The notes: generated by a model from the letters alone, not told the origin. 64,000 nt of DNA from JBMOUD01 sp049319665 (GCF_049319665.1 NZ_JBMOUD010000011.1:75053-139052); one strand, 5' to 3'. Positions 26,091 to 34,859 are shown, counted from the first letter of the stretch. A program made the numbers and translations.

Positions 26091-26690
26091 TTATGGCTCG
26101 CTCAATGCCAGCTTTACCGGTTCGACGGCAAAGGTCAGCCCCTTTTCTCCGTTATCGGAAACGACATAACGGATAGCGCCAACCTGTTGTTGATAAAATG
26201 GTGAGCCTTTACCTTTATCCAGCAATGACGTCACTTTGGTTACGCTCTGTGCCACGTTCAGGGTTGGGTCAAACTGGCGCATCACATTGGCCATATAAGC
26301 GATAGCGGTGGTGCGTGCCGCTTTGGCTTCTGGCCCTTGGATGGGCAGATAGGTAATTTGCAGAGTTTTAACTTTACCCGTGCCTTTTTCGAGTGCGGTC
26401 GAGGCAAACAAGTCTTCGTTAATTTTGCTGGCAGCCCGAGTCAGCACATTATTGCCGGGAGCATCTTGTATCGCATGAAACTCATCGATTTGCTGCGTTG
26501 GATTCGCAAGGTTGTACTTCAGACGAAAATCCGCAATCGAAATTTCAAACGTTGGTGCACCTGCCATCAAATAAGGGGCTTTTGGCGCGTCATCATTGGC
26601 ATGTTGTTCTGCTGGAGGCGCTGCCATAACGGCTGTACTACTCACGAGCAACAAAGCGGGGAGAGCGTGGCGAATAAAGAGAGTTAGCAT
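26091..26690 (-). CDS. yiiQ: DUF1454 family periplasmic protein YiiQ
   Basis: The 199 residues equal E. coli YiiQ. A signal peptide (HALPALLLVSSTAVMA, to about residue 23) is followed by a soluble domain with FEISIADFRLKYN and TAIAYMANVMRQFDP. The function is unknown; export to the periplasm is predicted. The position between tpiA and fpr is conserved with E. coli. Confidence 0.9.
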   Translation of the reverse strand: MLTLFIRHALPALLLVSSTAVMAAPPAEQHANDDAPKAPYLMAGAPTFEISIADFRLKYNLANPTQQIDEFHAIQDAPGNNVLTRAASKINEDLFASTALEKGTGKVKTLQITYLPIQGPEAKAARTTAIAYMANVMRQFDPTLNVAQSVTKVTSLLDKGKGSPFYQQQVGAIRYVVSDNGEKGLTFAVEPVKLALSEP

Positions 26691-26762
26691 ATGGCGGGTT
26701 CTTTTATATCGACGATAGTCTGATTAAAGCGGGGAGAGGCCTTGTTTGTCAAAGGCGAAGTT

Positions 26763-26800
26763 ATTATCACGCAGGTGGTATTACCCACCTGCGTGATAAT
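26763..26800. terminator. 16-bp perfect stem hairpin at the fpr 3' end
   Basis: attatcacgcaggtgg (26763-26778) pairs perfectly with ccacctgcgtgataat (26785-26800) around tattac. It follows the fpr stop by one base on the minus strand. The U-run is weak (aataactt), so termination may need help, but the stem is unusually strong. Confidence 0.7.
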
Positions 26801-26801
26801 A

Positions 26802-27548
26802 TTACCAGTAATTCTCGCTAGTAATATGCCCCGGTTTACGGCGTAAATGTTTACGCATTCCCCGTTGATCTTTCAGTAATTGCTGAGTGTCTTTTACCAT
26901 TTGTGGATTACCGCAGACCATAATATGGCTATCTTCGGCATCCATTTTTAAGCCAACGGCGGCTTCTAATGAGCCATCGTCGATTAATGCAGGTACGCGG
27001 CCTGTTAACGAACCTACTGCTTCTTCACGGCTGACTACGGTCTGAATACGCAGCTTGCCGTTATAACGTTGTTGCAATTGCTGCATGAGCGGCAAATAGC
27101 TTAGATCCTGAGATAAACGGGCGGCATGAACTAAGACAATATTCTTAAAGCGCTCCAGGCCAATCCCTTCTTGTAAAATAGACAAGAACGGGCCGATAGC
27201 GGTACCTGTAGCGATCATCCACAGCGTGTCACATTCCGGTACTTCTTCAATCACAAAGAATCCGGCGGCCTCTTTGGTGACTAAAATCTCGTCACCAGGT
27301 TGCATCACCTTAAGCTTTGGGCTGAGTTTTCCATCTGGCACATTAACCAGATAAAACTCAAGATTGTTATTGCTTGGTGCATTGACGTAGGAGTAAGCGC
27401 GTTGAACGCGTGTACCTTCAATGTCCATTGATAACTTGGCATATTGCCCGGCGGTGAAACTATCGACGGGGGCATTAACAGTGATACTGAATAAATTTTC
27501 GGTCCAGTGCTCAACTTTAGTCACTTTTCCAGACATCCATTCGGCCAT
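26802..27548 (-). CDS. fpr: Ferredoxin/flavodoxin-NADP+ reductase
   Basis: The 248 residues equal E. coli Fpr. FAD site RVQRAYSYVN, NADP site ATGTAIGPFLSIL, and C-terminal HLRRKPGHITSENYW with the terminal aromatic residue are present. It moves electrons between NADPH and flavodoxin or ferredoxin, supporting radical enzymes and the SoxRS response. The ATG at 27548 gives the family start MAEWMSGKVTKVEHW; an upstream in-frame start would run into an ERIC element. Its promoter region is almost entirely that element. Confidence 0.96.
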   Translation of the reverse strand: MAEWMSGKVTKVEHWTENLFSITVNAPVDSFTAGQYAKLSMDIEGTRVQRAYSYVNAPSNNNLEFYLVNVPDGKLSPKLKVMQPGDEILVTKEAAGFFVIEEVPECDTLWMIATGTAIGPFLSILQEGIGLERFKNIVLVHAARLSQDLSYLPLMQQLQQRYNGKLRIQTVVSREEAVGSLTGRVPALIDDGSLEAAVGLKMDAEDSHIMVCGNPQMVKDTQQLLKDQRGMRKHLRRKPGHITSENYW

Positions 27549-27570
27549 AGGGTGTGCTTCCGCTTTGATG

Positions 27571-27698
27571 TATACCTTGCATGCTTGATGTTGCATCTGT
27601 GTTGGCTACGGTCACTTACCCGACTCACTTACTTGTGTAAGCATCATCGGGATGCGCTTCCTTACCGCCTTGATACAACACCAATTATTTTGGGTATA
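27571..27698. repeat. ERIC element (enterobacterial repetitive intergenic consensus)
   Basis: The 128-bp element has terminal tatacc (27571) and ggtata (to 27698) and the central palindrome ctcacttacttgtgtaag. These match the ERIC core (the ERIC2 and ERIC1R primer sites, with a few changes), and the length matches the usual 127 bp. It starts 22 bp before the fpr start codon, between the ends of two minus-strand genes. Confidence 0.85.
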
Positions 27699-27781
27699 TC
27701 TGATGATTAATGCCGCGATTCTATTTCATATTTTGTACAAAGGATTATCGATTAAATGTCATCGCATTGGGCGTATGAATA

Positions 27782-27815
27782 GAAAATCCCCGCAGCCAGT
27801 ATCAAAAGCTGCGGG
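27782..27815 (-). terminator. Rho-independent terminator after glpX
   Basis: On the minus strand, cccgcagc (27815-27808) pairs with gctgcggg (27796-27789), followed by gattttc. It ends the glpFKX transcript. Confidence 0.8.
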
Positions 27816-27821
27816 TGAGAA

Positions 27822-28832
27822 CTAGATAATCAGTTCGTGTAGCGCGGCGTCTTTACGGTCGAGATAATGGGTTGAGCGGATACGGCGGATGGTGCGAGAT
27901 TTACCGCGGATCAACAGTGTCTCTGTTGTCGCCATATTGCCCTGGCGGCTGATACCTTGCAGCAAGTCACCTGTTGTGATCCCGGTGGCAGAAAAAATCA
28001 CATTGTCGTTGCGGGCCATCTCATCCAGAGCAAGAACTTTGCCCGCTTCAATGCCCATCTGCTGGCAACGTGCTAGCTCTTCTTCACCAATACGGCGGTT
28101 TTCAGCGCTATCACCTTTAACATGATGGCGTGCTAATAAGCGACCTTGCATATCACCATCCAGTGCACGAATAACCGCAGCAGAAATTACCCCTTCGGGT
28201 GCGCCGCCAATGCCGTACATTACGTCTACTTCGCTCTCTGGCATACAAGTGAGAATGGTGGCGGCTACATCGCCGTCTGGGAAGGCAAATACTCGCACGC
28301 CCAGTTGCTGCATCTCGCGAATAATATCGTCATGGCGTGGTTTGGCTAGAATAGATACTGTCAATTCGCTCAGCGGTTTGTTCAGGCTCTTGGCAATCGT
28401 ACGCAGATTATCAGCCAGCGGTAGCGATAAGTTGATACTGCCTTTCGCTCCTGGGCCAACTACCAGTTTCTCCATATACATGTCAGGTGCATTAAGAAAT
28501 GATCCTTTATCCCCGACGGCTAGTACCGTCAGCGCGTTAGCTTGCCCCATGGCAGTCATTCTGGTGCCTTCGATCGGGTCTACGGCGATATCTACCGCAT
28601 CGCCCTTGCCGGTACCTACGGCTTCGCCGATATACAACATTGGCGCTTCATCGATTTCACCTTCGCCAATAACAATTTTGCCCTCGATATCCACCTTGTT
28701 AAGCATAATGCGCATCGCTTGCACGGCAGCATTATCAGCCAGGTTTTTGTCCCCACGGCCAAGCCATTTATAACCAGCAAGGGCAGCAGCTTCAGTAACA
28801 CGGGAGAATTCGATAGCTAATTCACGTTTCAT
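27822..28832 (-). CDS. glpX: Class II fructose-1,6-bisphosphatase GlpX
   Basis: The 336 residues equal E. coli GlpX. IGEGEIDEAPMLYIGE, DIAVDPIEGT (metal-binding Asp/Glu cluster) and YGIGGAPEGVISAA mark the Li+-sensitive phosphatase superfamily. It hydrolyses fructose 1,6-bisphosphate, letting glycerol carbon enter gluconeogenesis. It is third in glpFKX, separated from glpK by 140 bp containing a hairpin with a T-run, so its expression may be attenuated. Confidence 0.96.
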   Translation of the reverse strand: MKRELAIEFSRVTEAAALAGYKWLGRGDKNLADNAAVQAMRIMLNKVDIEGKIVIGEGEIDEAPMLYIGEAVGTGKGDAVDIAVDPIEGTRMTAMGQANALTVLAVGDKGSFLNAPDMYMEKLVVGPGAKGSINLSLPLADNLRTIAKSLNKPLSELTVSILAKPRHDDIIREMQQLGVRVFAFPDGDVAATILTCMPESEVDVMYGIGGAPEGVISAAVIRALDGDMQGRLLARHHVKGDSAENRRIGEEELARCQQMGIEAGKVLALDEMARNDNVIFSATGITTGDLLQGISRQGNMATTETLLIRGKSRTIRRIRSTHYLDRKDAALHELII

Positions 28833-28912
28833 GACTCAGTCCATATTGAGGGAGTAATGGGAGATTGTATAAACGGAATACTATCACAGCGTCGGGAGGG
28901 ATGAGGCGGCAT

Positions 28913-28940
28913 AAAAAAACTCCCCATTTAGGGGAGTTTT
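28913..28940 (-). terminator. Intraoperon terminator/attenuator between glpK and glpX
   Basis: aaaactcccc (28916-28925) pairs with ggggagtttt (28931-28940) around attta. Reading the minus strand, the stem runs into TTTTTTT. This is a good terminator placed after glpK and before glpX. Confidence 0.88.
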
Positions 28941-28972
28941 GGATAGCGATTTAAACGGGCTCAATGTTGCGA

Positions 28973-30496
28973 TTATTCGTCGTGATCTTCCCACGAACGT
29001 ACGCGAGATACCGCTTTCTGCCAACCTTTGTAACGTACATTACGCTCAGTGGTTTCAATGCTTGGGCGGAATTCTCTTTCGATAGTCGCTTTAGCACGAA
29101 CTTCGTCGAGATCGTTCCAGAAGCCTACAGCCAGACCCGCCAGATAGGCGGCGCCCAATGCAGTGACTTCCAACACCTCTGGACGTTCAACACGGGTGCC
29201 TAAAATGTCAGACTGGAACTGCATCAGGAAGTTGTTGGCGACAGCGCCACCATCGACACGCAGAGCCTGCAGACGTGCGCCTGAGTCAGCTTGCATCGCA
29301 TCCAATACGTCACGGGTCTGATAAGCAATAGACTCCAGCGTAGCGCGGATGATGTGGTTGCTGTTAGCACCACGGCTTAAACCGAAGATAGCGCCGCGTG
29401 CATATGGGTCCCAGTAAGGTGCACCCAAGCCGGTAAAGGCAGGAACAACATACACACCGTTAGTATCTTTCACTTTATTGGCGAAATATTCGGAGTCGGC
29501 GGCATCGTTGATGAGCTTCATCTGGTCACGTAGCCATTGAATAGAGGCACCGCCAACGAACACTGCACCTTCCAGTGCGTAGTTCACTTCACCTTTCGGT
29601 CCACAAGCAATAGTGGTCAACAGACCATTTTTTGATGCTACTGCTTCAGTTCCGGTATTCATCAACAGGAAGCAGCCTGTTCCGTAGGTATTTTTAGCCA
29701 TACCTTTTTGTACGCACAGTTGGCCATAAAGCGCCGCCTGTTGGTCACCGGCGATCCCGGCGATTGGAATACGTGTACCGCCTTTACCACCGATGTTGGT
29801 TTGGCCGTAAACTTCTGAAGAGGCGCGCACTTCTGGCAGCATTTCACTCGGGATATCCAAAGCTTCTAACATGCGTTCATCCCACTTGAGAGTGTGAATG
29901 TTGAACAGCATGGTACGTGAAGCATTGGTGTAATCAGTAACGTGGACGCGGCCTTGGGTCATTTTCCATACCAGCCAGGTATCAACGGTACCAAATAATA
30001 GCTCACCGCGTTTTGCACGCTCACGGGAACCTTCAACGTGGTCAAGGATCCATTTTACTTTAGTACCGGAGAAATACGGGTCGACAACTAAGCCGGTATT
30101 TTCGCGGATATAGTCTTCTAATCCGTCTTTCTTCAGCTTTTCACAAATCTCTGCAGTACGGCGGCATTGCCAGACGATGGCATTATAAATTGGCTTACCG
30201 GTGTCTTTTTCCCAGACGATAGTGGTTTCACGTTGGTTGGTGATACCAATACCGGCAATTTGGTCTGAGTTAATGTCGGCTTTGGCCAGCACTTCAACAA
30301 GCACTGAGCTTTGTGATGCCCAAATTTCCATTGGGTCGTGCTCAACCCAACCTGATTTAGGATAGATTTGGGTAAATTCACGCTGAGAGATGCTAACGAT
30401 ATTAGCATCATGGTCCAACACGACTGCGCGTGAACTGGTTGTGCCCTGGTCGAGAGCAACGATGTATTTTTTTTCGTGAGTCTTATCGTTTGACAT
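28973..30496 (-). CDS. glpK: Glycerol kinase
   Basis: At 507 residues it is slightly longer than E. coli GlpK (502). It is a FGGY-family kinase: YIVALDQGTTSSRAV at the N-terminus, SGTKVKWILDHV, YGTGCFLLMNTG and GGAVANNFLMQFQSDI. It phosphorylates glycerol to sn-glycerol 3-phosphate, trapping what GlpF admits, and is the rate-limiting step. It lies 42 bp after glpF in the operon. Confidence 0.97.
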   Translation of the reverse strand: MSNDKTHEKKYIVALDQGTTSSRAVVLDHDANIVSISQREFTQIYPKSGWVEHDPMEIWASQSSVLVEVLAKADINSDQIAGIGITNQRETTIVWEKDTGKPIYNAIVWQCRRTAEICEKLKKDGLEDYIRENTGLVVDPYFSGTKVKWILDHVEGSRERAKRGELLFGTVDTWLVWKMTQGRVHVTDYTNASRTMLFNIHTLKWDERMLEALDIPSEMLPEVRASSEVYGQTNIGGKGGTRIPIAGIAGDQQAALYGQLCVQKGMAKNTYGTGCFLLMNTGTEAVASKNGLLTTIACGPKGEVNYALEGAVFVGGASIQWLRDQMKLINDAADSEYFANKVKDTNGVYVVPAFTGLGAPYWDPYARGAIFGLSRGANSNHIIRATLESIAYQTRDVLDAMQADSGARLQALRVDGGAVANNFLMQFQSDILGTRVERPEVLEVTALGAAYLAGLAVGFWNDLDEVRAKATIEREFRPSIETTERNVRYKGWQKAVSRVRSWEDHDE

Positions 30497-30538
30497 AATT
30501 TCCGTCCTGCAAAATTGAGCAATGAATAGTGTAGCGTA

Positions 30539-31384
30539 TTAGGCTTTACGACGAGCGGATTGCTTGGTCGTTTCTTCTTCCTGAATATGAATCTCTTTAG
30601 GAAGGTACTGACTAATCAAAGTCTTATAGCCAAATGCCCCTAAACATGCGCCAACCAATGGCCCGAAGATTGGAACCAAGAAATATGGGATATCACGTCC
30701 GCCGGTGAAGGCAACTTTGCCCCATCCTGCAAAGAAGGCGAACAGTTTAGGACCGAAGTCACGAGCAGGGTTAAGAGCAAACCCGGTCAGTGGACCCATT
30801 GAGCCACCGATAACCGCAACTAACAGGCCAATTAAGAATGGTGCCAATGGGCCACGTGGGATGCCATTGCCATCGTCAGTCAGAGCCAAGATCACGGCCA
30901 TCAGAACAGCAGTAATCACTACTTCAACCAAGAACGCCTGCGGAACGCTGATATGCGGATTAGGGTAAGTGGAGAAGATACTTGCCAGATCCAGGCTTTC
31001 TACACTGCCTCGCACCATGTTGTGCGCTTGTTCGTAATCGAAGAACAGATTGTAGTAAAGGCCGTAAACCAGCGCAGCGGCACAAAACGCCCCGGCGACT
31101 TGCGAGATAATATAGGGAACAACTTTGCGTCCATCAAAGTTGGCAAACAAACATAAGGCAACGGTCACCGCAGGGTTGAGGTGAGCGCCAGAAATAGCAG
31201 CTGTGAGATAAATGGCCATGGAAACGCCCAGGCCCCAAATGATACAGATTTCCCAAAGACCGAAGGTTGCTCCAGCCAGTTTCAACGCGGCAACACAACC
31301 TGCGCCAAAGAAGATGATTAGCCCGGTTCCGAGGAATTCCGCGATACATTGGCCTTTTAATGTAGGACTGTTGGTTTGGCTCAT
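30539..31384 (-). CDS. glpF: Glycerol facilitator (aquaglyceroporin)
   Basis: The 281-residue protein is a six-helix aquaporin-family channel with both half-helix motifs: SGAHLNPAVTVAL and GFALNPARDFGP. The second NPA followed by R-D is typical of glycerol facilitators rather than water-only channels. It lets glycerol diffuse across the inner membrane. It is first in glpFKX, with a GlpR-like operator in the upstream region shared with zapB. Confidence 0.97.
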   Translation of the reverse strand: MSQTNSPTLKGQCIAEFLGTGLIIFFGAGCVAALKLAGATFGLWEICIIWGLGVSMAIYLTAAISGAHLNPAVTVALCLFANFDGRKVVPYIISQVAGAFCAAALVYGLYYNLFFDYEQAHNMVRGSVESLDLASIFSTYPNPHISVPQAFLVEVVITAVLMAVILALTDDGNGIPRGPLAPFLIGLLVAVIGGSMGPLTGFALNPARDFGPKLFAFFAGWGKVAFTGGRDIPYFLVPIFGPLVGACLGAFGYKTLISQYLPKEIHIQEEETTKQSARRKA

Positions 31385-31885
31385 AGTCTGATCCTATATA
31401 AGGATAGTGAAAAATAGGGACGTTATAGTTATCGGCAATCATTCTAGCTATGTTAATAAGTTGATGCGTTTCGTCTAAAATGAGTCCGTCATGTGAATTT
31501 AGCGTTAACGAACATAAACGAGAAATAGCGAACTTAAATTCTGTGTGCTGCGTCATGAAAATGAGCGATCATGAGTGTTTTGGACTAGTCAGAAACGCTT
31601 CTAAAGCAAGGAATGGGCACTTTTTTCAGTTTTTACTGATAGTCTTGATGCTAAAATTGCAACAGACTGCGTGCAACGCCGGGTTGTTGCTAGACAGGGC
31701 AAGACTGGCTACATACAATCCATAGAGAGTGGGGCGCGACATTCGCGTAGATTCACTCCACAAGCTGGCCTTTGCGCGTTTTATAACGGATGCATTGCCA
31801 ATAAGCGAATTCTTGCGCCACGTCCGGACGACGCGGCGACACGATGAAAGATATACGCCTTGCGAACAAAATAAGGGGAACCACC
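31385..31885. promoter_or_regulatory. glpF-zapB divergent control region
   Basis: The 501 bp hold both promoters. Toward zapB, TAGACA (31691-31696), 17 bp and TACAAT (31714-31719) form a good sigma-70 promoter. Toward glpF, gcgttaacgaacat (31502-31515) matches most of the GlpR palindrome. TGTGA at 31492-31496 could be half a CRP site. The zapB ribosome-binding site is aagggg. No extra gene is supported. Confidence 0.55.
31497..31515. promoter_or_regulatory. Probable GlpR operator
   Basis: atttagcgttaacgaacat matches the right two thirds of the GlpR consensus (wATGTTCGwTAACGAACATw), including CGTTAACGAACAT. It lies about 115 bp upstream of glpF. The left half-site is degenerate. Confidence 0.5.
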
Positions 31886-32125
31886 ATGTCATTTGAAGTT
31901 TTTGAGAAATTAGAATCTAAAGTTCAGCAAGCGATTGATACCATTACTTTATTGCAGATGGAAATCGAAGAGTTAAAAGAGAAGAACAACAGCCTGTCCC
32001 AGCAAGTTCAGCAAGCGGCTGGCAACCAAGAGTCTTTGGTGCGTGAAAACACTCAGCTGAAAGAAGAGCAACATGTGTGGCAGGATCGTCTGCGCGCTTT
32101 GCTCGGTAAAATGGAAGAGGTTTAA
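31886..32125 (+). CDS. zapB: Cell division protein ZapB
   Basis: The 79-residue protein is almost entirely an alpha-helical coiled coil, with heptads from FEKLESKVQQAIDTI to the C-terminal LLGKMEEV. This is the size and composition of ZapB, an abundant Z-ring factor that binds ZapA and links to MatP. The ATG at 31886 has aagggg upstream and gives the family start MSFEVFEKLE. It is divergent from glpF, as in E. coli. Confidence 0.95.
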   Translation: MSFEVFEKLESKVQQAIDTITLLQMEIEELKEKNNSLSQQVQQAAGNQESLVRENTQLKEEQHVWQDRLRALLGKMEEV

Positions 32126-32838
32126 GTCTGACCGGACTTTGTGCGGTTTCTTTAAGCCAGAAAGGCTTGGTTTAACGAGCTGCACACTTTAGAACACTGT
32201 TAGCAGAACAGTGAAGTTTTCGGCTTATCAAATGCAGTGTCCAATTTGGCATTGCAGCCTAAGCCGCCTAAAGGGCCGAGGCGCGGCCCTTTAGAATCCC
32301 GCGCCTTTTCATGCTGTTATATCGGATTCCAATTAAGCCATGTTTCAGGTACCACTGCGACAGGCGCAAATGTCGCTGCTCCGCAGTCCCTTCCGTCGGG
32401 ATTCGGACTCGCTCAATAAACACTTCGCGATATCTCACCGCTCCTTCAACGCCATTTCGAGTGCGCCCTGCAGGCTTTTTTAAAGCCAAAAACGAAAACT
32501 GTTTTATTTCGCCTTTGAATTTGACCTTAAAAGCCGCTAAGCGCACTCAAAATTTCACCGCCAAGTGGTGAGAGACAATAGTTTTATCATTGGCTCGAAT
32601 CCCGCAGCCGGGCATCCCGGATGGGATGAAATTTGCGCGATAACGGAAGCCGCTGAAACATGGCTTCCAGTGGATTGGAGGCTAATGTATTGAAAGGGCT
32701 GGAGATTCCAAAGAGGAAAGCCCATTTTCCTCTTTGGTCGGCTTCGGCTGCAGAGCCGAATTAGATACAGCACTTAAGGAGCCGAAAACTACACGGCTCC
32801 GGTTTTACAAAACCGCTTCAAGCCCGGTCAGGCTCCTC
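32126..32838. other. Hairpin-rich non-coding stretch between zapB and rraA
   Basis: These 713 bp separate the 3' ends of zapB and rraA. Perfect stems include ctaaagggcc/ggccctttag (32268-32294), ggcttt/aaagcc (32473-32487), ccggg/cccgg (near 32608), ccaaagagga/tcctctttgg (32708-32737), ttcggct/agccgaa (32743-32760) and ggagccg/cggctcc followed by ggtttt (32778-32806). A 14-bp inverted repeat, aagccatgtttcag at 32335 and ctgaaacatggctt at 32653, spans 332 bp. Two short opposing ORFs (up to 92 codons) lack good starts. A structured RNA, a decayed element or simply long 3' regions are all possible. Confidence 0.6.
32195..32220 (+). terminator. Probable zapB terminator
   Basis: cactgtt (32195-32201) pairs with aacagtg (32207-32213) around agcag, followed by aagtttt. 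It lies 70 bp after the zapB stop. Confidence 0.6.
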
Positions 32839-33324
32839 TTACTCTATGTCGAGCGGATCTTCCGACAAGACAATCCCGGTATTATCCGCATACAGGTGAT
32901 CGCCAGAGAAGAAGGTGACACCGCCGAAGTTTACGCGAATGTCGCTTTCGCCAATGCCTTCACTCGCTGCACCGGCAGGGATGGCGGCCATTGCCTGGAT
33001 ACCGAGGTCCAGTTCGACCAAATCATCAACCTGACGCACTGCGCCGTAAATGACGATACCTTCCCATTCGTTTTGCTGGGCAAGGCGTGCTAATCCGGCG
33101 TCTAGTAGCGCACGGCGTACTGAGCCACCGCCGTCTATTAACAGCACGCGGCCACGACCATTTTCTTCGAGCAGGTCATATAGCAAGCCATTATCTTCAA
33201 AGCATTTCACCGTAGTGATTTGCCCGCCAAATGAAGTACGTCCACCAAAGTTGGAGAACAGCGGTTCAACGACATTCACTTCTTCATGATAGATGTCGCA
33301 TAGTTCTGAAGTATCGTATTTCAT
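32839..33324 (-). CDS. rraA: Regulator of RNase E activity RraA
   Basis: The 161 residues equal E. coli RraA. FGGRTSFGGQITTVKCFEDN, LIDGGGSVRRALLD and the C-terminal DHLYADNTGIVLSEDPLDIE (in part) are family blocks. It is a ring-shaped trimer that binds RNase E and slows mRNA decay; an older annotation as MenG is wrong. In E. coli it follows menA, but here the next gene upstream is hslU, with 189 bp between and no menA. Confidence 0.95.
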   Translation of the reverse strand: MKYDTSELCDIYHEEVNVVEPLFSNFGGRTSFGGQITTVKCFEDNGLLYDLLEENGRGRVLLIDGGGSVRRALLDAGLARLAQQNEWEGIVIYGAVRQVDDLVELDLGIQAMAAIPAGAASEGIGESDIRVNFGGVTFFSGDHLYADNTGIVLSEDPLDIE

Positions 33325-33459
33325 AGGATTTTATTCTGGTTGCTGCATGGGCGGCCATTATATCCCTTTCTGCCTACTGTTGGCAAAATCATCAATTGTT
33401 AAATTTGTAGGAAAGTTAACCATTTTTCGCCGCAGTGACGTTTTCTGCCTTCACAATGA

Positions 33460-33485
33460 CATAGGGAGGCTTGCGCCTCCCTATG
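33460..33485. terminator. 11-bp perfect hairpin after hslU
   Basis: catagggaggc (33460-33470) pairs with gcctccctatg (33475-33485) around ttgc. No T-run follows on the minus strand. It lies 28 bp after the hslU stop and is likely the hslVU 3' end. Confidence 0.6.
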
Positions 33486-33513
33486 GGATCATTTACTGAA
33501 CCGCATCCGATAA

Positions 33514-34848
33514 TTACAGGATAAAGCGGCTTAGATCTTCGTCAGCAACCAGTTCATCTAAGTGGCCGCGAACATAATCAGCATCAATCTCAACGGTTGT
33601 GCCTGGGCTTTCGCTGGCATCATAAGAGATATCTTCCATCAAGCGTTCTAACACGGTGTGTAAACGACGAGCACCGATGTTTTCGGTCGTTTCGTTTACC
33701 TGCCAGGCCGCTTCTGCAATACGGCGAATACCGTCAGTAGTAAAGTTGATGGTGACACCTTCGGTTTGCATCAACGCTTTGTACTGATGGGTTAGCGAAG
33801 CGCTAGGTTCAGTCAGAATGCGTTCGAAATCTTCTGTCGACAGTGCTTGCAGTTCCACACGAATCGGCAGACGACCTTGCAGTTCTGGGATCAAATCTGA
33901 AGGGTTAGCAGTTTGGAAAGCGCCTGATGCGATAAACAAAATGTGGTCGGTTTTGACCATGCCATGCTTGGTCGAAACGGTGCAACCTTCAACCAATGGC
34001 AGCAGGTCACGCTGCACACCTTCGCGGGACACGTCCGGTCCTGAGCTTTGGCCGCCACGTTTACAGATTTTGTCGATCTCATCAATAAACACGATACCGT
34101 GTTGCTCAACAGCTTCGATAGCCTGTTCTTTCAACTCTTCTGGGTTAACCAGTTTGGCCGCTTCTTCTTCAATCAACAGCTTGAAGGCTTCTTTGATTTT
34201 CAGCTTACGCGCTTTCTGTTTTTGACCCGCCATGTTTTGGAACATGGATTGCAACTGATTGGTCATCTCTTCCATGCCCGGAGGGGACATGATTTCAACG
34301 CCCATTGGTGCCGCGGCTAGATTAATTTCAATCTCTTTATCGTCGAGCTGACCTTCACGTAGTTTTTTACGGAAAGCCTGACGCGCAGAAGAAGGTTCCT
34401 GCGTCTCTTCTGGTTGTCCCCAGTTGTTTTTAGCCGGTGGGATCAACACATCGAGAATACGGTCTTCAGCCATTTCTTCGGCGCGGTGACGGTTTTTCTC
34501 GATAGACTGCATGCGTACCAGTTGCACCGCAGAATCAGTCAGGTCACGAATAATTGAGTCGACTTCTTTACCGACATAACCGACTTCGGTGAACTTAGTC
34601 GCTTCTACTTTGATAAACGGCGCATTTGCCAGTTTAGCCAGGCGACGGGCGATCTCGGTTTTACCGACGCCGGTTGGGCCGATCATCAAAATGTTCTTTG
34701 GCGTTACTTCGTGGCGCAATGCTTCATCAAGTTGCATCCGGCGCCAGCGGTTACGCAAGGCAATGGCCACGGCGCGTTTCGCTTTATCCTGGCCAATGAT
34801 GTAACTGTCTAATTCGCTGACAATCTCGCGTGGAGTCATTTCAGACAT
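33514..34848 (-). CDS. hslU: ATP-dependent protease ATPase subunit HslU (ClpY)
   Basis: The 444-residue AAA+ unfoldase has Walker A GPTGVGKT at residues 57-64, the pore-loop region KFTEVGYVGKEVDS, Walker B IVFIDEIDKI, and sensor 2 NIGARRLHTVLER. The C-terminal tail DEDLSRFIL docks into HslV. The inserted I-domain lies at roughly 110-240. With HslV it degrades SulA, RcsA and misfolded proteins. It starts 11 bp after hslV. Confidence 0.98.
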   Translation of the reverse strand: MSEMTPREIVSELDSYIIGQDKAKRAVAIALRNRWRRMQLDEALRHEVTPKNILMIGPTGVGKTEIARRLAKLANAPFIKVEATKFTEVGYVGKEVDSIIRDLTDSAVQLVRMQSIEKNRHRAEEMAEDRILDVLIPPAKNNWGQPEETQEPSSARQAFRKKLREGQLDDKEIEINLAAAPMGVEIMSPPGMEEMTNQLQSMFQNMAGQKQKARKLKIKEAFKLLIEEEAAKLVNPEELKEQAIEAVEQHGIVFIDEIDKICKRGGQSSGPDVSREGVQRDLLPLVEGCTVSTKHGMVKTDHILFIASGAFQTANPSDLIPELQGRLPIRVELQALSTEDFERILTEPSASLTHQYKALMQTEGVTINFTTDGIRRIAEAAWQVNETTENIGARRLHTVLERLMEDISYDASESPGTTVEIDADYVRGHLDELVADEDLSRFIL

Positions 34849-34859
34849 ATTCTCGATCC

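Noticed and set aside
28210..28773. 187-codon plus-strand open frame within glpX
   Set aside because: Antisense shadow of a well-supported gene with no start signal.
32268..32571. Two opposing short ORFs (92 codons minus, 86 codons plus) in the zapB-rraA gap
   Set aside because: They overlap each other, have weak or no ribosome-binding sites, and contain no recognisable domain. The stem-rich DNA can produce such ORFs by chance, so they are only mentioned in the description of the gap.
32591..32620. tRNA T-loop-like ggctcgaatccc followed by a GC hairpin
   Set aside because: No anticodon or D-arm can be placed upstream and no acceptor-stem pairing or CCA end is visible.
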